This document shows positions 1 through 8,400 of a stretch of DNA of 26,466 nt, piece after piece. The DNA comes from Desulfuromusa sp. GTDB taxonomy: Bacteria; Desulfobacterota; Desulfuromonadia; Desulfuromonadales; Geopsychrobacteraceae. The position numbers were made by a program, and so were the translations under genes. Under the pieces are notes generated by a model that was not told the origin of the DNA, did not search any database, and was given only the letters and a program-made list of their open reading frames with translations. Position 1 is the stretch's first letter; each line of letters begins with the position of its first letter. The DNA is taken from NCBI GenBank assembly GCA_029933365.1, contig JAOZOH010000039.1, positions 1-26,466 of the forward strand, in the 5' to 3' direction.

Positions 1-1
1 A

Positions 2-19
2 TAGGTGTATATACACCTA
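2..19. promoter_or_regulatory. Perfect 18-bp palindrome, operator-like
   Basis: TAGGTGTATATACACCTA is its own reverse complement. It lies 8 bases before the GAGGAG ribosome-binding site at 28-33 that serves the ATG at 40. A perfect palindrome of this length directly upstream of a translation start is typical of a dimeric repressor site. No regulator gene is visible because the window begins here, and the regulator family is not recognised. Confidence 0.45.
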
Positions 20-39
20 AAAATAATGAGGAGACAACT

Positions 40-57
40 ATGTTTATTATTGATTAA
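40..57 (+). other. Five-codon leader ORF: likely original start of the next gene, cut by an in-frame TAA
   Basis: GAGGAG (28-33) sits six bases before ATG at 40, an excellent initiation site. The frame reads Met-Phe-Ile-Ile-Asp and then TAA at 55-57. It is the same frame as the ORF starting at 94, and the 12 codons between the stop and that ATG are open. A single C-to-T change in a CAA (Gln) codon would explain the stop. Either the gene is nonsense-inactivated, or this is a short upstream peptide with re-initiation at 94. Confidence 0.5.
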
Positions 58-93
58 CAACTTCACAACAACCTTTCTAGACGGCTTAACATC

Positions 94-561
94 ATGCTTG
101 AAGAGCTGAAAAAGTCTTTCATCAATATTCCACCACATTTCAAATTGCTTGTCGCTCTTGATCCAATAGAAGCTGAGAGCAGTCTCAGTTATTTATTTCG
201 CCTTATGCAGCATCCGACTATCAATACTGATCTCTTTCCTTTCATCCGCCTTTATGTCGCTTCACGCGAAGACTACAAATATTGCATAAACTTCAACACT
301 GAACTTTTAAAATCCAAGGGATATACAGATGAAATTATAGATCGAACCCGACATGACATTACCACCGTGCCGTTTGAGAATAAAATCAAAATACTTGCTG
401 AAAAAGGAATGAAAGCCATCTATTCTTCTAGTGATTTCGGCCTAGAGGACCTACGAGACCTGTACAAGTTGAATTGGAGCGACACAGAAATATTCGAGGT
501 TATAAATCATGCTGCATTTCTGCTGAAAAACGGCAAGATCATCAGCGCCTATTTGAAATAG
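94..561 (+). CDS. AhpD/carboxymuconolactone-decarboxylase-like small protein, probably N-terminally disrupted
   Basis: This 155-residue reading has the helical pattern of the AhpD/CMD fold. A hydrophobic stretch around residues 46-56 is followed by YKYCINFN, and then by a valine-proline-phenylalanine-glutamate segment and acidic helices near the C-terminus. AhpD peroxidases use a Cys-x-x-Cys pair; here only the first Cys is present (Cys-Ile-Asn-Phe), so a redox role is doubtful. The ATG at 94 has no convincing ribosome-binding site, whereas an in-frame ATG at 40 has a strong one but is separated by a TAA. The true gene is therefore probably 40-561 with a nonsense codon. The family call is moderate and the function unknown. 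It may be a pseudogene. Confidence 0.5.
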   Translation: MLEELKKSFINIPPHFKLLVALDPIEAESSLSYLFRLMQHPTINTDLFPFIRLYVASREDYKYCINFNTELLKSKGYTDEIIDRTRHDITTVPFENKIKILAEKGMKAIYSSSDFGLEDLRDLYKLNWSDTEIFEVINHAAFLLKNGKIISAYLK

Positions 562-714
562 ACAAAATTGCAAACAACCCATTCTGTTCGCAAAAATAGT
601 AAGTTTTAAAAAAACCGTCGGAGCATTTCCTGCGGCTTTTCTGTTCCAAAAAATCTAGAAATATTTCGGCCAAGGGGTAGTATGGGTTTAAGCTCTCCTG
701 ATTGTTGAAAACAA

Positions 715-743
715 TTGACCAATGAAGCCGGTCTTGTTATGCA
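715..743 (+). promoter_or_regulatory. Possible sigma-70 promoter for the FKBP gene
   Basis: TTGACC (715-720) is followed after 17 bases by TATGCA (738-743). The -35 box is close to consensus and the -10 box is weak. It lies about 80 bases before the FKBP start codon at 821. The rest of the 259-base gap after the previous gene shows no ORF that looks real. Confidence 0.3.
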
Positions 744-820
744 TAGAGCGCTCACGGGATTCACCATTTTTGACTGTTGTCTCCCTGTAAAATTAACGAC
801 CCACATTGAAAGAGGTAACC

Positions 821-1312
821 ATGATTCGCGCAGCTCACAACAACACCGTGACGGTTAAATACACTGGCAAACTCGCTGACGGAACAATCTTCGATGCGTC
901 TCCTGAAGATAGTCCCATGTCATTCATTATTGGCAGGGAAGAGGTGATCAAAGGCTTTGAGGCGGCGGTCATCGGCATGTCCCAGGGAGAGATAAAAACT
1001 GTCGTCATCGAACCAGATCAGGCGTACGGGGAATCCAACCCTGCCCTGACCGAGGAGATTAACCGCGCTGACCTGCCTGAAAATATCGAACTGACCGAAG
1101 GTGGGCAACTGGAAGTTACTCAGGATGATGGCAGTATCTTGCTGTTTATGATCGATAAAGTCACTGAAGAGACTGTCACTCTTGATGCCAATCATCCATT
1201 GGCTGGCAAAGCGCTGACCTTTGTTATTGAGATGCTCGAAGTTGACACAGAGCCCCCCAACGAACTCCCCCCGATTTTTGCCGGAGCATTGGCGGCAGGC
1301 CCGACTCACTGA
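821..1312 (+). CDS. FKBP-type peptidyl-prolyl cis-trans isomerase, SlyD-like
   Basis: The 163-residue protein catalyses cis-trans isomerisation of X-proline bonds and probably acts as a cytoplasmic folding helper. The N-terminal FKBP half shows VKYTGKLADGTIFDAS and then FIIGREEVIKGFEAAVIGM, the usual FKBP core. An inserted flap segment (roughly residues 70-120) returns to a final strand, ALTFVIEMLEV; this interrupted layout is that of SlyD. The histidine/cysteine-rich metal-binding tail of E. coli SlyD is absent and is replaced by a short proline-rich tail. ATG 821 is preferred over an in-frame TTG at 806 because AGAGG at 811-815 is correctly spaced for it. There is no signal peptide. The gene stands alone, 149 bases before the helicase gene. 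Confidence 0.9.
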   Translation: MIRAAHNNTVTVKYTGKLADGTIFDASPEDSPMSFIIGREEVIKGFEAAVIGMSQGEIKTVVIEPDQAYGESNPALTEEINRADLPENIELTEGGQLEVTQDDGSILLFMIDKVTEETVTLDANHPLAGKALTFVIEMLEVDTEPPNELPPIFAGALAAGPTH

Positions 1313-1447
1313 CTGTTTCTTTCCAGAGAGTATGTAACAAACCAGCCCCGTGTTGTCTTGTTTCAGCCGAAGACTCCCTTTTTTTCTCGTCCTGATAATT
1401 TGCTCGGCTTTGGCAGATTTCCTTACCCTTTCTGCTTCCTCTTCCTC

Positions 1448-1453
1448 TATAAT
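1448..1453 (+). promoter_or_regulatory. Perfect -10 box (TATAAT) immediately before the helicase start codon
   Basis: TATAAT ends eight bases before the ATG at 1462, which would put transcription start at about 1460 and make the mRNA essentially leaderless. No Shine-Dalgarno sequence precedes this ATG; the upstream bases are pyrimidine-rich. The -35 region is poor: the nearest candidate, TTGGCA at 1410-1415, is too far away for a normal spacer. Confidence 0.35.
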
Positions 1454-1461
1454 CCCCAGCC

Positions 1462-3978
1462 ATGTTTGAATATCTTTCCCCAGACAGTATTGATCAACTT
1501 CGTTATGCCATAAAGGAAGCGGGTGGGAACGAGGTCTTTGTCCTCGCTCAGACCGATGCTGATCGTCGCATCGTCCAAGTGGAAGTTTTGGCGCGGGGCT
1601 CCGATAGCGCGGTTCCGGTGATTCTCCAAACTTGTAGCTATGGTGATGTTGTTCTGCATAACCATCCTTCCGGTGACTTGCAACCTTCTGCTGCAGATAT
1701 TGAAGTTGCTGCACAATTTGGTTCTTTAGGTGTTGGCTTCTATATTGTTAATAACAATGTGGATGAGCTGTATCGGGTTGTTGAAGCTTTTGCCGAAAAA
1801 AATATCCAAAAGATTGAACCAGAGAAGATAGCTGGATTGCTTGGTGCGGAAGGGGTGATTGCCAAAAAGCTTCCCGGTTACGAAGATCGACCGGAACAGT
1901 TACATATGGCGTTTGTTGTTGCCGATGCATTTAATAAAGGGCAATTGGCAGTTGTTGAGGCTGGCACTGGTACCGGAAAAAGCTTAGCTTATCTGGTCCC
2001 AGCACTTCTCTGGGCGCGCGCCAACCAGGAGCGGGTAGTTATTTCGACCCGGACGATCAATCTGCAGGAACAGTTAATCCGTAAAGACCTGCCATTTTTA
2101 CAACGGGCGACCGGAATTGAATTTTATGCCGTTCTGGTGAAGGGGCGCAGTAACTATTTCTGCCGCAGGCGGGGTGAAACAGCTGGTCGTGAATTAGGAC
2201 TGTTTGATCAGCAACAGGTTGAAGAGCTACAACAGATAATCCAATGGGCCGAAACAACAAATGATGGATCAAAGGAAGAACTTGCTTTCATCCCCAGTTA
2301 TCAGGCCTGGGAGGAAGTTTGTTGTGAGGCAGATCAATGTGCCCGAGTACGGTGTAAACATTATCGTCAATGCTTCTTTCATAAAGCACGGCGACAAGCG
2401 GCTCGAGCCGATATTTTAGTTGTCAATCATGCTTTGTTACTCTCTGATTTGGCCCTGCGGCAACAGACCGATAATTATTCGGCAACGGCGGTATTGCCCC
2501 CCTTTGAGCGGGTGGTTCTGGATGAAGCTCATCACCTTGAAGACGTTGCCACCAGCTATTTTTCATCGCAACTGACTCGGTTCACTTTTTCACGGGTACT
2601 GAACAGATTGCGCCATCCACGTAAGTTGAATCAGGGGTTACTGCCCCGTTTTCTGGATCAATTGTCGCAGGAATTACCCGATTCTCTGGACGAGATGTAT
2701 CGCACCTTACATGGGGAAATTGAATCCCTGTTGATTAAGCGGCAGAACTTGTTGGATCTGGCATTGGATGAAATGCAAAGCATTGGTGAAGAATTGCCTG
2801 AGTTCCTGGGTAAATCGGTCAGCCCAAAATTTGAGTTGAAACACCGGATTCTCCCTGAATTTAAGGAGACTCCACTGTGGCAAAAAATCTGCCAACGGGT
2901 TGAGCGGTTACGGCTTGGATGTTTTGAGTTGGCGCAAGGGATCTCAGGTTTACTTCGAGCAGCTGAAGTTTTACCCGCTGTTGTGGCAGAAAAAGTGAAT
3001 CCCTCCCTGGTCGATTTACGTGGTATTGCCGGTCGACTGGAAGGCATTGCTGCTGATCTGGCTTCTTTTCAGGCGGTGGCAGAAAACAGTTGTGTCTGGA
3101 TTGAGATCCGTGAAGGGCGGATTGGCCGGCAAAAACGGTTGATTGCCAGCCTCTGTCAGGCTCCCCTTGAGATCGCTGATAGTCTCAACCAAGCTCTCTA
3201 CCAACGTTTTCGCAGCTTGATTATGACCAGTGCGACATTGACCGTGGCAGGAGCCTTTGGCTACTTTCATTCGCGGGTTGGTCTGGACCGGGTTGAACCG
3301 AAACGGCTGGTTGAACTGGCACTCGATTCCCCCTTCGATTATCAGCAGCAAGCATTGGTCGCTATCCCAACCGATCTGCCGGAACCGGGTAAGCCAGGAT
3401 TTGCTGAAGCGGTTCGAGATGCTGTAGAAAAAGCGCTGCTGTGTAGCCAAGGGCGTAGCTTTGTTTTGTTTACCTCCTATGCACTGTTGCGCCAGGTCCA
3501 TGAAGAAATAGCGCCGGGTCTTGAAGCACAGAATTTGCGCTGCTTACGCCAGGGTGAGGAAAATCGCCATCAGCAATTGAAACGTTTTGCCAAGGATGAA
3601 AGTAGTATTTTATTCGGTACCGATTCTTTCTGGGAAGGGGTTGATGTGCCGGGTCGCTCGCTGGAACAGGTGATTATCGCCCGTCTGCCGTTCAGGGTGC
3701 CAACTGAACCGGTTCTGGAAGCCCGGGCTCAGGCGATTGAGCAGCGCGGCGGAGATCCCTTTATGGAATATACGGTGCCGCAGGCGGTGATTCGCTTTAA
3801 GCAGGGATTCGGCCGACTGATTCGCCATCGTAATGATCGGGGTGTGGTTTTGATATTGGATACACGTGTGGTAAAAAGAGGTTACGGGCGGATGTTTCTC
3901 CGCTCTCTTCCCCCAGCCCGGGTGGTTCGTGGCCCTAGTGATGAGGTCTTTACCGAGGTTGGACAGTTTTTTTTATAA
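1462..3978 (+). CDS. dinG: DinG/XPD-family ATP-dependent DNA helicase with N-terminal RadC-like JAMM domain
   Basis: An 838-residue superfamily 2 helicase, expected to unwind DNA 5'-3' in repair or replication-conflict resolution. Residues 1-110 form a RadC/JAB-like domain with a complete metalloprotease-type signature: Glu24, His66-x-His68, Ser76 and Asp79 in a HNHPSGD context. The helicase follows: Walker A GTGTGKS (about 168-174), a cysteine cluster (Cys234, 287/288, 293, 298, 304) matching the iron-sulfur insertion of DinG/XPD, DEAH at 354-357, and a C-terminal motif VI around QGFGRLIRH. It is longer than E. coli DinG (about 716 aa) because of the added domain. It heads a cluster with the SGNH lipoprotein (13 bases downstream) and radC. 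The start has no ribosome-binding site but is needed to keep Glu24. Confidence 0.92.
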   Translation: MFEYLSPDSIDQLRYAIKEAGGNEVFVLAQTDADRRIVQVEVLARGSDSAVPVILQTCSYGDVVLHNHPSGDLQPSAADIEVAAQFGSLGVGFYIVNNNVDELYRVVEAFAEKNIQKIEPEKIAGLLGAEGVIAKKLPGYEDRPEQLHMAFVVADAFNKGQLAVVEAGTGTGKSLAYLVPALLWARANQERVVISTRTINLQEQLIRKDLPFLQRATGIEFYAVLVKGRSNYFCRRRGETAGRELGLFDQQQVEELQQIIQWAETTNDGSKEELAFIPSYQAWEEVCCEADQCARVRCKHYRQCFFHKARRQAARADILVVNHALLLSDLALRQQTDNYSATAVLPPFERVVLDEAHHLEDVATSYFSSQLTRFTFSRVLNRLRHPRKLNQGLLPRFLDQLSQELPDSLDEMYRTLHGEIESLLIKRQNLLDLALDEMQSIGEELPEFLGKSVSPKFELKHRILPEFKETPLWQKICQRVERLRLGCFELAQGISGLLRAAEVLPAVVAEKVNPSLVDLRGIAGRLEGIAADLASFQAVAENSCVWIEIREGRIGRQKRLIASLCQAPLEIADSLNQALYQRFRSLIMTSATLTVAGAFGYFHSRVGLDRVEPKRLVELALDSPFDYQQQALVAIPTDLPEPGKPGFAEAVRDAVEKALLCSQGRSFVLFTSYALLRQVHEEIAPGLEAQNLRCLRQGEENRHQQLKRFAKDESSILFGTDSFWEGVDVPGRSLEQVIIARLPFRVPTEPVLEARAQAIEQRGGDPFMEYTVPQAVIRFKQGFGRLIRHRNDRGVVLILDTRVVKRGYGRMFLRSLPPARVVRGPSDEVFTEVGQFFL

Positions 3979-3991
3979 CGAGAGGCTCCAG

Positions 3992-4609
3992 ATGAAAATA
4001 TTTACAAAATTGATTTTTGCCCTGTTACCGTTTCTATTGCTGTCTGCCTGTGACAACAGTAGTAGCCCATTGACAGTTTTGCGTCCGAATGATGTTCTGC
4101 TCGCTTTTGGCGACAGTTTAACCTCGGGTGTTGGAGCCAGACCAGAACTCAGTTATCCTGCCCAGCTCAACCGTTTTCTTAGCCGTAAGGTGGTCAATGC
4201 TGGAGTACCGGGAGAGATCAGTGCCGAGGGCCTCGCTCGATTGCCGGGGTTGCTGGATAAAGTCGAACCAGCGTTGTTGATTATTTGTCACGGTGGTAAC
4301 GATATTTTGCGCAAACTGGATCGGGATGAATTGCGCGCTAATTTACGCGGCATGTATGAGGCTGCTAAACAGCGGAAGATAGAAGTCGTTATGGTTGCGG
4401 TTCCGCAGTTGGATCTGGGGCTACATGATGTCCCTCTCTATCAGGAACTAGCCAATGACTTGCAGATCCCTCTAGTCCAGGGAACTCTTGGAGAGTTGCT
4501 AGCAGATAAACAATATACAAGTGATCCGATTCATCTCAATGGCCAGGGATATCGGAAGTTGGCTGAAGCGGTTGCCGATTTATTGGCTGCAAATGGAGCA
4601 CTTCGCTAA
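3992..4609 (+). CDS. SGNH/GDSL-family hydrolase lipoprotein (TesA-like esterase)
   Basis: A 205-residue secreted esterase or thioesterase of the TesA/arylesterase group. Residues 1-20 are a lipoprotein signal: two lysines, a leucine-rich core, and the lipobox LSAC with the lipidated Cys20. Asp21 follows the cysteine; in E. coli, Asp at +2 keeps lipoproteins in the inner membrane. The block-I GDSL motif (AFGDSLTSG) gives nucleophile Ser42, block III HGGND gives Asn103, and DPIHLN gives Asp178 and His181, so the catalytic set is complete. ATG 3992 is chosen over the upstream in-frame ATG at 3929, which lies inside the helicase gene and would bury the signal peptide. The substrate cannot be read from sequence. 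Location 13 bases after the helicase suggests co-transcription. Confidence 0.88.
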   Translation: MKIFTKLIFALLPFLLLSACDNSSSPLTVLRPNDVLLAFGDSLTSGVGARPELSYPAQLNRFLSRKVVNAGVPGEISAEGLARLPGLLDKVEPALLIICHGGNDILRKLDRDELRANLRGMYEAAKQRKIEVVMVAVPQLDLGLHDVPLYQELANDLQIPLVQGTLGELLADKQYTSDPIHLNGQGYRKLAEAVADLLAANGALR

Positions 4610-4636
4610 AATAAACATGACTCAATGGAGGGGGAT

Positions 4637-5320
4637 ATGCGGCGGATCAAAGATTGGCCTGCGGACGAACGTCCACGGGAAAAACTTCTGGCAGCGGGGG
4701 CCGACAAGCTCACCGATGCTGAATTGTTAGCATTGATTATCCGCACCGGGGATTCTTCCAGTAAAAACAGTGCGGTCGATCTGGCCCGAAGTCTGTTAAG
4801 TCGCTTTGGCTCGCTCCGGAAATTAGCTGCTGCCAGTATTGCTGAACTTTGCCAGCAGCCCGGTATCGGCCCCGCTAAAGCGGCAGAAATTCAGGCGATC
4901 TTCCAGATTGCCAGACGCTTTGTCGATCAACGGCTTCAGCCGGGGCAACCATATAGATCCTCTCAGGATGCTTTTCACCATTTCCATGAACGACTCTGTG
5001 ATTATCGCAAAGAGGTTTTTCTGGCATTACTCCTCGACAGCAAAAATCGCCTGATCAAAGAGGTCCAAATTTCAGAAGGGAGTCTTAGCGCCAGTATTGT
5101 TCATCCCCGCGAAGTGTTTGCCCCGGTACTGCGAGAATCTGCTGCCGCTGTCCTGTTTGTTCACAATCACCCTTCTGGTGACCCAACTCCCAGTCATGAA
5201 GATATCGAAATTACCAAACGTCTCAAACAGGTTGGAGATTTGATGGGGGTGCGGGTTTTGGATCACATTATTATTGGCAATGGAGAGTTTGTCAGTCTGG
5301 CGGATCAGGGATTGTTGTAA
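4637..5320 (+). CDS. radC: RadC family protein (JAMM domain, helix-hairpin-helix)
   Basis: A 227-residue RadC. The N-terminus has the conserved DWPADERPREKLL and LTDAELLALIIRTG blocks. Helix-hairpin-helix-like helices follow around residues 55-90 (QPGIGPAKAAEIQ). The C-terminal JAMM domain carries HNHPSGD with His176 and His178, and Asp189 in PSHEDIEIT. RadC was first described as a DNA repair protein; its biochemical role remains unsettled. ATG 4637 is preferred to 4625 because GGAGG at 4627-4631 is five bases upstream of it. The gene is 27 bases after the SGNH lipoprotein gene and completes a three-gene cluster that contains two proteins with the same metal-binding motif. Confidence 0.95.
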   Translation: MRRIKDWPADERPREKLLAAGADKLTDAELLALIIRTGDSSSKNSAVDLARSLLSRFGSLRKLAAASIAELCQQPGIGPAKAAEIQAIFQIARRFVDQRLQPGQPYRSSQDAFHHFHERLCDYRKEVFLALLLDSKNRLIKEVQISEGSLSASIVHPREVFAPVLRESAAAVLFVHNHPSGDPTPSHEDIEITKRLKQVGDLMGVRVLDHIIIGNGEFVSLADQGLL

Positions 5321-5473
5321 AGAGAGCAGTATGATAAATAGTAGGAATCTAGTTTTCTCCATCATGGCGCTCATGAAGTCATCTCTCTAACGTACTGAAT
5401 AGTTGCGTGTTTTATCTATTATGTTTGGTGGTGGCACAACAATGTTCCCTCTCTTCTTTACTGGATAATTGAT

Positions 5474-8400
5474 ATGAAATGGTTATCCTTTTCCTATAAA
5501 AATGCCCTCAGTCCCTGGTTTAAAGAGAAAGATCTGGAGAAGGGTTGGGAACTTTTATCAACAGAATTGCTGGCCACGCTTTTTTTCCGGAATTTTGGCG
5601 GTGGCTTGTTTAACGGTGAGACCTCTCATGGTACGGCAATGATCGGGTTTGCCAAAGGTTCCGGAAAAATTCGAAATTTTAAACTTGATCGATTTTACTG
5701 TACCTGTTGCTCCCGAAAGCAGTCCAAAGGAAATTGTTGCAGTCATCTGGCTGCGGTGGCGATTTCCTTGCTATTGGAAGGGGATGAAGCGGGACAGCTA
5801 CAGCCTCTTCCGTTTTCCTTTGAAAGCTCCCTCTGGTCTGATATCTCAACCTACCTGTACGACGAGCATGATTCTCCAGAAGGTAAAAGAACCCTATCCT
5901 TTAAAGTCGAACCGGAGAAAGGGAAAATAACCGCCACCGGTGCGGATTTTATGCTGGCGGTGGAAACTGATCCGTTGACCGCTGGTTTTATTCAAACCCG
6001 ATTTCTTTCCCAAAGACAGGTCGATGTTCGGGACGCAGCTTCGTCTGTGGTTCCTGAAGGACTCAATCAGCTTGGCGATGATTTGGTCAATCTCTCTCTG
6101 GGGGATGGGGAAAGAGAGATGTTCTCACGCGGGCATCAAACCCAAGGGTTGAGCCGGGATAATTCTTTCTGGTTCTGGCTGACGCGCTTGTTCTATCTCC
6201 GTTCTGGACTGGATACTTTTGTCATGCAGGCTGATGATCCCAAGGGGGACTCGTTCTCTGTCAGAGCCGGCAATGAACATGGCGGTTATTTCACCTTTGT
6301 GCCCAGTCGCAGACAAGGCTGTCGATTTTTTGCAACATTCAATAAGAAACAAGGTGGTGGTGAACCTTTTCTTTCTCCGGCCCAGAGCTTCTGGCGGACT
6401 TCATTTAATGAAGACTCTACGGCTATCTCTTGCCGAGTTATGTTGAAACTGGAATCGGGTGAGGTTTTAAGCCGGGAAGAGCTTGCTCCCCGACGCTGGG
6501 GATCTTGTTACCATATCCCCGATCGGGGATTTCTACCGGTAACGCCTGTTGATTACGATGCCGACCTGCGCCCGCCCAGAACACCGGATCAACCTTCACT
6601 CTTTGGCTCTTCCAGTGAGCGTGAGAAAATGCACGAAGGTTTTGATGTCAGTGGAACGGATTTTGTCAATTTTATTGAAGAAAACCGGGATGCTCTGGGA
6701 CAGAGTGACAATGAAACCGATCCAAGTTTGCTCCATTTTGTCGCGGTGGAAAAACCGGATAAAATTCATCTGGAACTGCTGGGCAGTGATGACGACTGGT
6801 GCTATCTCTCGACCAGTTATGGTCTGGGAAGCCGAGATATTAATCTGACTGAAATTCTGGAAGCTCGTAAAAAGGGTTGGGAATACCTGCCCGGCAAGGA
6901 ATGGTTTAAATTACAAGGAACCGCGCTTTCCTGGCTGCATAATATTGGAGAGGATCGCCTTTATCTGGACAGTGACGGCAGGCGGGGGCTGAAGTTGCAC
7001 CGCTGGGAGATTATGACACTGACCTCCCGGCCTGACTGTATTATGAGCGGAAGGATCGGGGAGCAGCAGAGTCATGAAACAGGGGTACCGATTCTCGATA
7101 GGTGGAAAGCATTATCGCAGGTTGACGTTTCGACTCATCTCAGGGAATACCAGAAAACCGGGGTTGCTTGGCTGGTGCAACTGCTAGGAAACGGTATCGG
7201 CGGGATTTTGGCCGATGAAATGGGACTGGGTAAAACCCATCAGGCATTGGCTCTTCTCGATATGGTCGCCAAAACCGTGCCAACGGCCTCTTTTTTGGTG
7301 GTCGCTCCGGCCTCAGTGGTTTATCACTGGGCTGACAAAATTGATCGTTTCTATCCACAGCTCAGTTGGGGAGTTTATCATGGTAGCGGTCGTAACCTTG
7401 AGCAATGCATTGAGAAAAAGGTTGTCCTTACCACTTACGGTATTGTGAATCGTGACGAGTCTGAACTTGGTGGGTGTTTTTTTGAAGTCATTGTCTTTGA
7501 TGAGATTCAAAATCTCAAGAACCGCAAAACCCGGATTCATGGTGCAGCTGCCAGACTTAAGGGGGGAATCAAGCTTGGATTGACTGGCACTCCCATGGAA
7601 AATTCGCCCAATGACCTTAAATCATTGCTCGATATCTGCCTGCCCGGAGCCCTAGGGTCGGAGCAGCTGTTTCGGCGTCGTTTTACAATCCCGATTGTCG
7701 AAGATCAGTCGGAAGAACGCAGCCGGGAACTGGCGGAGCGGATAGATCCTTTCTTTCTGCGCCGGTTGAGGTCACAGGTGGTTACCGAGCTGCCGGAAGT
7801 CATAGAAGACCATCGGAGTTGTACGCTCCATGCTGATCAAGTTCGCCTTTATCGCGAGTTTTTGTCCGGGCAAAGTGGAAAACTGGTTGATCAGCTCAAC
7901 GACGAAGGCAGTGAAATCCCCTATATGGAAGTTCTGGCACTCATCACCTATCTCAAGCAGATCTGCGACCACCCTTGCCTGATTTCCGGGGAAAGTGACC
8001 CCGAAGAGTATGGTTCCGGAAAGTGGGAACTTTTCAAGGAATTGCTCAAAGAGTGCCAGGAGAGCGGCTATAAGGTGGTGGTTTTCAGTCAGTACACATC
8101 GATGCTTGATCTGATAGAGAATTACTTGCGTGGGCTTGGTATCGGGATCGCTTGTTTGCGAGGCGGGATGACTCTGCAGAAAAGAAAACGGGAAATTGAT
8201 CGTTTTCAGAATGAAGACGGTTGTCAGGTTTTTTGTGCCAGTTTGCTTGCTGGTGGTACCGGAATTGACCTTACTGCTGCCCAGTGTGTGATTCATTACG
8301 ATCGTTGGTGGAATGCCGCACGGGAAGATCAGGCCACTTCTCGGGTTCACCGGATTGGTCAGACCCATGTGGTGGAAGTTTTTAAACTTATAACCGTCGG

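Noticed and set aside
608..640. Hairpin CCG..GGA / TCC..CGG flanked by A and T runs, possible bidirectional terminator
   Set aside because: Only two 3-bp stems separated by an internal loop; too weak to call.
1409..1425. TTGGCA-containing stretch as a sigma-54 promoter for the helicase
   Set aside because: The -12 TTGC element is missing at the required distance.
920..1714. 264-codon minus-strand ORF across the FKBP and helicase starts
   Set aside because: Antisense to two well-supported genes; arginine/glutamine-rich translation without a recognisable domain.
7772..8368. 198-codon minus-strand ORF inside the first SNF2 gene
   Set aside because: Fully antisense to the conserved helicase C-terminal lobe.
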